Assembly: GCA_003231035.1 (NCBI GenBank)
Contig: QIHU01000124.1
Coordinates: 1 to 8,829 of the forward strand
Direction of reading: 5' to 3'
Length of the DNA: 8,829 nucleotides
From: Acidobacteriota bacterium
Lineage (GTDB): Bacteria; Acidobacteriota; Thermoanaerobaculia; Multivoradales; SZUA-115
In this document: positions 6,401-8,829 of the stretch, in pieces
How positions within the stretch are numbered: position 1 is the stretch's first letter
Layout of the letters: every line of letters begins with the position of its first letter
The notes under the pieces: generated by a model
The model's input: only the letters and a program-made list of their open reading frames with translations
What the model was told of the DNA's origin: nothing
Databases searched by the model: none
Translations under genes and position numbers: made by a program

Positions 6401-8822
6401 GAACGGCGACGCGCCCGGCCAGCGCTTGACGGTACAACTCGGCGAGATCGCCAAGCAGTACCGTCATCGACCAACCATCGCAAAGAATGTGGTGGATGTT
6501 GCCGATCAGCGTGTGCCGCGCGGGTCCGCTCTTCACCAAGGCGAAACGAAACAGCGGTGCGCGATCCAGCTGGAAGGGCCGCCGAGCCAACCCTGCCTCC
6601 AAAGCCTTTCCTGCCCGCTCTCGCGCCTTCGCGGCGCAGTGTGACAAGTCGATCACCGGCAGCAACCGTCTCGCCGATTCGATCTCGGCTAGCGGCGTCA
6701 CCCGCACCACCGGCCGACCGTCGATCTCTAGAAAGGTCGAGCGCAGACCTTCGTGGCGGCCCACCACGGCGGCCAAAGCGGCGGCCAAAGCCGCCGGCAC
6801 CAACGCCCCCCGCAGATCGACCGCGAAGGCGACGTTGTAGAGCGCTGAGGGGTCGAGCAAACGGTCGAGGAACCACAGCCGCTGCTGTGCGAAGGAGGGC
6901 TCCAGATCACCGTTGAGCGGCCGTGGGATCGGTTCGATCGTGGCTCGTGGGTCCGCGTGGCAGCCGCCCGCCGCCACCAGTGCCTCGACCACCGGCGCCA
7001 ACTGGCGCACCGAGGGTGCCTCGTAAACCTGCGAGATCGCCAGCTCAACAGCGAAGGTCCGACGAACCCGGGAACAGACCCGGGTCACCAGGAGCGAGTG
7101 GCCTCCGAGAGCGAGAAAATCGTCATCCCCCTCTACCGAGGCCACTCCCAGAACCTCAGCGAAGATCTCGGCCAGCCGAGCCCGAGTGGACGAGGGCGCG
7201 GGAAGGTCCCTCTCCGCGGCCCTCTCGTCGCGAGCAACCAGCGAACGCACCAGCTCGGCGCGGTCCACCTTCAGGCTCGGAGTCAGTGGCATCCGATCGC
7301 GCACCACCGTCCGGGCCGGCACCATCGGCGCCGGTAGCTGCTGGTGAAGAAAAGCGCGCAAGATCTCGGCGGTGGCTTCGGCCACTCCGGGCGTCAAGGT
7401 CACGAAGGCGGCCAGCGACGCCGCGCCCTCCTCTTCGATCGCCACCACCACCGCTTGAGCCACAGCCGGGTGGCTCATCAGCGCGACCTCCACCTCACCC
7501 GGTTCCACCCGGAAGCCGCGGATCTTCACCTGGCGATCGATCCGCCCCAGGAAGTCCAAATCGCCGCCCGCAAGCCAGCGCGCGAGATCACCGGTGCGAT
7601 AGAGGCGCGAGCCCGCTGGCCCTTGCGGATCCGGTACCCAGGCCGCGGCGGTCATCGCCGGTCGCCCACGGTAACCGCGCGCGACCCCGGCACCACCCAC
7701 CGCCAACTCTCCCGCCACACCGGTCTCGACCTCATCCAGCCGCCGGTCGAGCAAGCGGACGTAGAGGTGATTGAGCGCCCGGCCGAGGGACGGCGTGAGG
7801 GCCGCTTCCGCGCGAGGAGCGCGAGGAACCCGGCCCCAGGTGGTCATCACCGTGCACTCGGTCGGGCCGTAGCCGTTATAGAGGGCGAAGGGCAGATCGG
7901 ATGGAGCAAAGAGGCGCAGCCGCTCGCCACCGCAGATCATGACGCGCAGAGCGAGGGGGCGGGGCCAGCGTTGGGCAAGCAAGATCTCACCCAACGAGGT
8001 CGTCGCGAAGCAGTGAGAAATCCGCTCCATTGCCAGCCAACTGACCAGACGGCGCGGCGACAAGACGGTCTCTCGATGGGCGATATGGAGACTGGCTCCG
8101 CAGGCCAGAAAAGGCCAGATCTCCCACACCGATGCGTCGAAGGCTGGGCTAGCCAGGAGTGCGGATCTGCTCGCAACCTCGATCTTGTGCTCCGCGACAG
8201 CACTGCCTACAAATGCCGCGAGGTTGGCTCGGGTGACCTCGACTCCCTTGGGGCTGCCGGTGGATCCCGAAGTAAAGATGACGTAGGCCAGATTCTCAGG
8301 CTGGGCCCCCGCGCTCGGATTCGCTAGCGCGCTTCCCGCCGCCAGATCAGCTTGAGCGGCGGCGGCCTCCGCCTCTAGATCGACGTGGTGGGCTATCTCT
8401 TCGAGCAGCCCCTGGTGAGCGCTGAGCGCGGTGGGGGTGGCCAGCAGAATCCGTGCGCCCGATTGCGCCACGGTCTCGCTAACCCGCCGCGCGGGGTGGT
8501 CGGCATCGAGCGCAACGAAGCAGGCGCCCGCTTTGAGCACCGCGAGCTGCGCCGCCACCGTGGCCGCCGTACGCCCAGCGAGAACCGCTACCGGGCTCTC
8601 CACCCCCGCGCCGAGATGGCGCAAGCGCTGGGCGACCCGGTTGGACCAGCGGTTCAGCTCGTCGTAGCTCACCTGCCGGTAGCCATCGCTGATCGCAAGC
8701 GCTCCAGGGCGCTCTTGCGCGTGCAGCTCGATCAGTGTCTGGACCTGCGGGTCGCTAGAACCCACCACCGTCAAGCGCCGCTCCCTATCGGTCTTTGAGC
8801 GGTCCTCTTCCACGGTACCCAA
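459..8822 (-). CDS. Three-module nonribosomal peptide synthetase, A-T-C-A-T-C-A-T (5' end may be incomplete)
   Basis: This 2787-residue cytoplasmic megaenzyme activates three amino acids as adenylates, loads them on phosphopantetheinyl carrier domains and joins them. Approximate domains: A1 27-525, T1 540-612, C 641-1075, A2 1106-1606, T2 1621-1697, C 1725-2160, A3 2183-2672, T3 2687-2760. Each T domain has LGGHSL with the attachment serine (S576, S1658, S2722); both C domains keep HHxxxDG. No epimerisation, methylation, cyclisation, reductase or thioesterase domain is present, so the chain must pass to another protein. The stop overlaps the start of the next NRPS gene (ATGA). The start is uncertain: 8822 is a TTG codon, the frame has no stop before the window edge, and no ribosome binding site fits in the seven bases left. 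If TTG or a nearby downstream codon is used, module 1 is a loading module; otherwise a C domain could precede it. The NRPS call is certain; the product is not. Confidence 0.97.
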   Translation of the reverse strand: MGTVEEDRSKTDRERRLTVVGSSDPQVQTLIELHAQERPGALAISDGYRQVSYDELNRWSNRVAQRLRHLGAGVESPVAVLAGRTAATVAAQLAVLKAGACFVALDADHPARRVSETVAQSGARILLATPTALSAHQGLLEEIAHHVDLEAEAAAAQADLAAGSALANPSAGAQPENLAYVIFTSGSTGSPKGVEVTRANLAAFVGSAVAEHKIEVASRSALLASPAFDASVWEIWPFLACGASLHIAHRETVLSPRRLVSWLAMERISHCFATTSLGEILLAQRWPRPLALRVMICGGERLRLFAPSDLPFALYNGYGPTECTVMTTWGRVPRAPRAEAALTPSLGRALNHLYVRLLDRRLDEVETGVAGELAVGGAGVARGYRGRPAMTAAAWVPDPQGPAGSRLYRTGDLARWLAGGDLDFLGRIDRQVKIRGFRVEPGEVEVALMSHPAVAQAVVVAIEEEGAASLAAFVTLTPGVAEATAEILRAFLHQQLPAPMVPARTVVRDRMPLTPSLKVDRAELVRSLVARDERAAERDLPAPSSTRARLAEIFAEVLGVASVEGDDDFLALGGHSLLVTRVCSRVRRTFAVELAISQVYEAPSVRQLAPVVEALVAAGGCHADPRATIEPIPRPLNGDLEPSFAQQRLWFLDRLLDPSALYNVAFAVDLRGALVPAALAAALAAVVGRHEGLRSTFLEIDGRPVVRVTPLAEIESARRLLPVIDLSHCAAKARERAGKALEAGLARRPFQLDRAPLFRFALVKSGPARHTLIGNIHHILCDGWSMTVLLGDLAELYRQALAGRVAVRPQPTLQFADYAAWQRATLTGEVLARQLSYWRGELENAPRLLELPTDRPRPSIESTTAGRVVERLPAQLCSRLFSLGRKVDSSLYSALFAALASLLGRWGRLADLVVGCPIANRQNLESEELIGFMVNTLPLRIQLEQDASFLGVVAQAGDRVLAALAHQDLPFERLVEELVRGRGASLNPLTSVLFVMQNAATPPAELSPGLTLEWRELETGEAIAELSVIAEQRGDEIELTFDYRAELWDATTIRRMARGYRRLLAAAVARPELALRELPLVSPAERHQLVHEWNDTAWPAAEEIFVHRQVEARAASTPDAVALVGGANQLSYGELDRRAEDLARGLRRIGVAPERRVGLWLDRSPEMVIAMLAVFKAGGAYVPLDPIFPDRRGDEMLCDSEAVAVIFRGGRRRSTRLFGGSEIEIEGQGWRVVARGPTPLKPACEPRQNHLAYVIFTSGSTGKPKGVAVAHETLSNLVAWYRSAYRLKAEDRCSAMSGPAFDALVFECWPVLATGGRLEIANDEVRSSPRELARWIEERALSVSWVPTPMAEAIFATGVVPGPWLRCLQTAGDRLHRLPTSASAWPVYNNYGPTEATVCSSWGRVFPDATGREPSIGRPILGGRVQVLVGGAAVAAIGLAGELCIGGGGVVRGYLGRPRRTALAFVPDPFASIPGARLYRSGDLARTRADGEIEFLGRIDKQIKIRGYRLELGEIESCLLEFPGVTSAAVVAVGEGSGRRLAAMVVPGGREAGEGLGNPELVARELTDHLSQKLPAYMIPASFTLLGRLPMTPSGKLDERELVRLGRAAAVAAGAGRAPRTPVELALARIWSQVLEVDGLAATDIGLDDDFFRLGGHSLLAVQVQSRIRGGLAAAVALREIFNAGSLAALAERVEAARALGDPRAEELDGGAIPRRLPEAAVMASSAQARLWFLDRFSPDTATYNVPLALHLRGPLSVQPLARSLRQIQGRHESVRTVFEEREGDPYLVVQPPSVQLAVIDLSTLPVSEIERVAARLGAFEARQPLSLAKGPLLRQRLLRLGAGRHRLLMTLHHIICDGWSSSVVLRELQTLYPAMLAGLGSPLAPLPIQYGDFALWQRRHLSGKALEPQLDFWCRRLADLPPILQLPTDRPRPPVQSYAGAVVRRPLEGALGERLNAFGRGHGLTPFVVLQAAFSALLGRYSDQERFITGFPVANRRPAEVEGLIGFFACTLVFVSELGGSPSFSTLLERTRQEMMEALSHQDLPFDRLVEELGIERDLSRSPLFDVMLSLDTETASRLELTGDLVAQVEAVHPGASRFDLCLSLSRAEGALCAEVEFATDLFDPATAERLLAHFETLLSAALSDPEVGLWELPLLTEPELAQLRDWECPLHRAPGLASATSLIELFAEQALAKPRAVALIVGEERICYRELLERVEELSRRLVRSGLGPDEVAAILLPRGAALVVAMLAVHAAGGAYLPLDPDYPNERLTYMLEDSGALLVVNDGEAREWLERLEIPLLDVRSSERQESEPLAEVNAGAGLPPAGANLSHLIYTSGSTGRPKAVAIRLVSAVAMVRWAATQFGEEELSGVLASTSICFDLSVFEIFFPLCLGGTVILADNALALRSLPARDEVRLINTVPSALAALLNLGDLPDSVQTVNLAGEPLPRRLAREVYQQPAVEKVYNLYGPSEDTTYSTFDLVEVESAQPPSIGRAIAGSTSYVVDRHRRRVARGVPGELLLGGQGQARGYLGRPRLTAASFVPDEFSGERGRRLYCTGDRVRWRGDGRLDFLGRLDHQVKLRGYRVELGEVEVALRRCPGVVDAAAGVRGVADEKQLVAWLVESGTGAVEVKELRRHLGARLPVHMVPSAFVVLERLPLTRNGKLDRGALPEPGTDRLVADGAFVAPSTPLEELVADLWREVLGLDRISVDASFFKLGGHSLAATRVVAKLEELFGLEVPLRVFFEAPTIEALIAKLGELEARDAVVEVSEVADDGAKSYATGGGR
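467..474 (-). promoter_or_regulatory. Ribosome binding site of the downstream NRPS gene
   Basis: Read on the minus strand the bases are GGGAGGTG, including a seven-base perfect complement of the 16S anti-Shine-Dalgarno core. GGAGG lies six bases before ATG 462. The same bases encode the terminal glycines of the upstream NRPS. Together with the ATGA stop/start overlap this supports translational coupling of the two subunits. It also fixes the start of the second gene. Confidence 0.85.
543..3650 (-). other. NRPS module 3: condensation, adenylation (alanine predicted) and carrier domains (C-A3-T3)
   Basis: Residues 1725-2760. The C domain has SSAQARLWFL (1725-1734), RHESVRTVF (1771-1779), HHIICDGWS (H1853 H1854, D1858 G1859) and HQDLPFDRLVEEL from 2042. 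Its C5 region is IGFFACTLVF (2006-2015), where consensus would carry VNT followed by LR, so it is divergent there. A3 is of a different subtype from A1 and A2: LIYTSGSTGRPKA, CFDLSVFE, INTVPSA, VNLAGEPL, NLYGPSEDTTYST and NGKLDR. The specificity residues are D2381 L2382 F2385 N2419 N2442 A2444 L2468 T2476 Y2477 K2665, giving DLFNNALTYK. From memory this is an established alanine code (for example in microcystin and saframycin-type synthetases). The carrier has SFFKLGGHSL with serine 2722. No epimerisation domain follows, so L-alanine is expected. Confidence 0.94.
3732..6902 (-). other. NRPS module 2: condensation, adenylation and carrier domains (C-A2-T2)
   Basis: Residues 641-1697. The C domain shows C1 SFAQQRLWFL (643-652), C2 RHEGLRSTF (689-697), the catalytic HHILCDGWS (H777 H778, D782 G783), C5 IGFMVNTLPLR (930-940) and HQDLPFERLVEEL from 966. 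All are close to consensus, so it should be active. With no epimerisation domain in module 1, it is expected to be of the LCL class. A2 has VIFTSGSTGKPKG, FDALVFE (1301-1307), NNYGPTE, YRSGD and an intact SGKLD at A10. Specificity residues are D1302 A1303 F1306 W1345 Q1369 A1371 N1390 V1398 C1399 K1596, giving DAFWQANVCK. The first four match the valine code start (DAFW) and the end resembles Phe/Tyr codes (VCK), but I recognise no exact match. The carrier is FFRLGGHSLL with serine 1658. It elongates the module 1 residue by one. Confidence 0.94.
6768..6791 (-). repeat. Perfect 12-base tandem duplication inside the module 2 C domain
   Basis: The plus-strand unit GGCGGCCAAAGC occurs twice in a row and encodes ALAA-ALAA at residues 678-685, in the helix just before the RHEGLRSTF motif. 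The frame is kept and the helix length looks normal for the family, so it is probably a low-complexity alanine-rich helix and not a functional insertion. Confidence 0.8.
6987..8744 (-). other. NRPS module 1: adenylation and carrier domains (A1-T1)
   Basis: Residues 27-612 of the large NRPS. The adenylation core is readable in order: VSYDEL near 51, VIFTSGSTGSPKG at 181-193 (phosphate loop), FDASVWE at 228-234, NGYGPTE at 316-322, YRTGD at 408-412, and GRIDRQVKIRGFRVEPGEVE near 426-445. The specificity positions read D229 A230 W233 F272 M295 C297 G317 V325 M326 K518; the gap from the first aspartate to F272 is 43 residues, as in PheA. The resulting code DAWFMCGVMK partly resembles the leucine code DAWFLGNVVK but is not a match, so I assign only a probable hydrophobic substrate. 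Two motifs are off-consensus: A2 (LKAGACFVALDADHP, normally LKAGGAYVPLDPxYP) and A10 (SLK in place of NGK, with the catalytic lysine retained). The carrier domain has DDDFLALGGHSL with serine 576. No condensation domain is seen before it in this window. Confidence 0.93.
8781..8786 (-). promoter_or_regulatory. Possible ribosome binding site for an alternative downstream start of the large NRPS
   Basis: On the minus strand this reads AGGGAG, six bases before an in-frame TTG (8774-8772, residue 17 of the longest frame); an in-frame GTG follows at 8768-8766. A start here would still include the whole A1 domain. It competes with the TTG at 8822, a GTG at 8813, and a start outside the window. Purine-rich hexamers are common by chance in coding DNA, so this is weak evidence. 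Confidence 0.25.
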
Positions 8823-8829
8823 GCGGAGA

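Noticed and set aside
6923..7774. Plus-strand open frame of 283 codons, very Pro/Arg/Ser rich
   Set aside because: Composition is typical of an antisense shadow of GC-rich coding DNA; it overlaps A1, T1 and the following C domain without any recognisable motif.
7344..8327. Plus-strand open frame of 327 codons opposite module 1
   Set aside because: It lies fully antisense to an unmistakable adenylation domain, its translation is low-complexity (Arg, His, Gly rich) with no domain motif, and such frames are expected from GC-rich third positions.
1..8829. Frameshift or pseudogene status for the large NRPS
   Set aside because: A single uninterrupted frame carries all core motifs of three modules in the right order and spacing, so there is no sign of decay.
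1..8829. Long recombination repeats between modules
   Set aside because: Only short shared stretches at conserved motifs were seen by eye (for example around 253-284 and 6868-6900, both coding the SFAQQRLW motif), as expected from homologous domains; no long identical block was found.

Overview
The window is almost entirely one nonribosomal peptide synthetase (NRPS) locus read from the minus strand. It is GC-rich with strong third-position G/C bias, which explains the many long spurious reading frames on both strands. Nothing taxonomically decisive is present. The composition and the NRPS type fit a high-GC bacterium such as Acidobacteriota, Myxococcota or Pseudomonadota, but this is an inference only.

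Layout in the direction of transcription (high to low coordinates): a very large NRPS subunit fills 8822 to 459 and is organised A-T / C-A-T / C-A-T (A adenylation, T peptidyl carrier, C condensation). Its frame is open to the window edge, so its true start and any upstream domains may lie outside. Its stop codon overlaps the ATG of a second NRPS gene in an ATGA junction. That junction has a strong ribosome binding site formed by the last codons of the first gene. The second gene begins with a linker and the N-terminal part of a C domain, then runs off the other window edge. No intergenic space, RNA gene, mobile element or CRISPR array is visible.

The subunit should activate and join three building blocks and pass the tethered tripeptide (or longer chain, if domains lie upstream) to the C domain of the next protein. 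Read against the ten-residue Stachelhaus specificity positions, module 3 gives DLFNNALTYK, a code I recall as alanine. Modules 1 and 2 give DAWFMCGVMK and DAFWQANVCK, which I cannot match to a known substrate; both look like hydrophobic-pocket relatives. No epimerisation, methylation, reductase or thioesterase domain is visible, so this stretch predicts L-configured, unmodified residues and chain release elsewhere.

Points for a second look are the two unassigned specificity codes, a degenerate C5 motif in the module 3 C domain, non-consensus A2 and A10 motifs in module 1, the unresolved N-terminus, and the translationally coupled subunit junction. I see no evidence of a wholly new type of system; the novelty, if any, lies in the peptide product.
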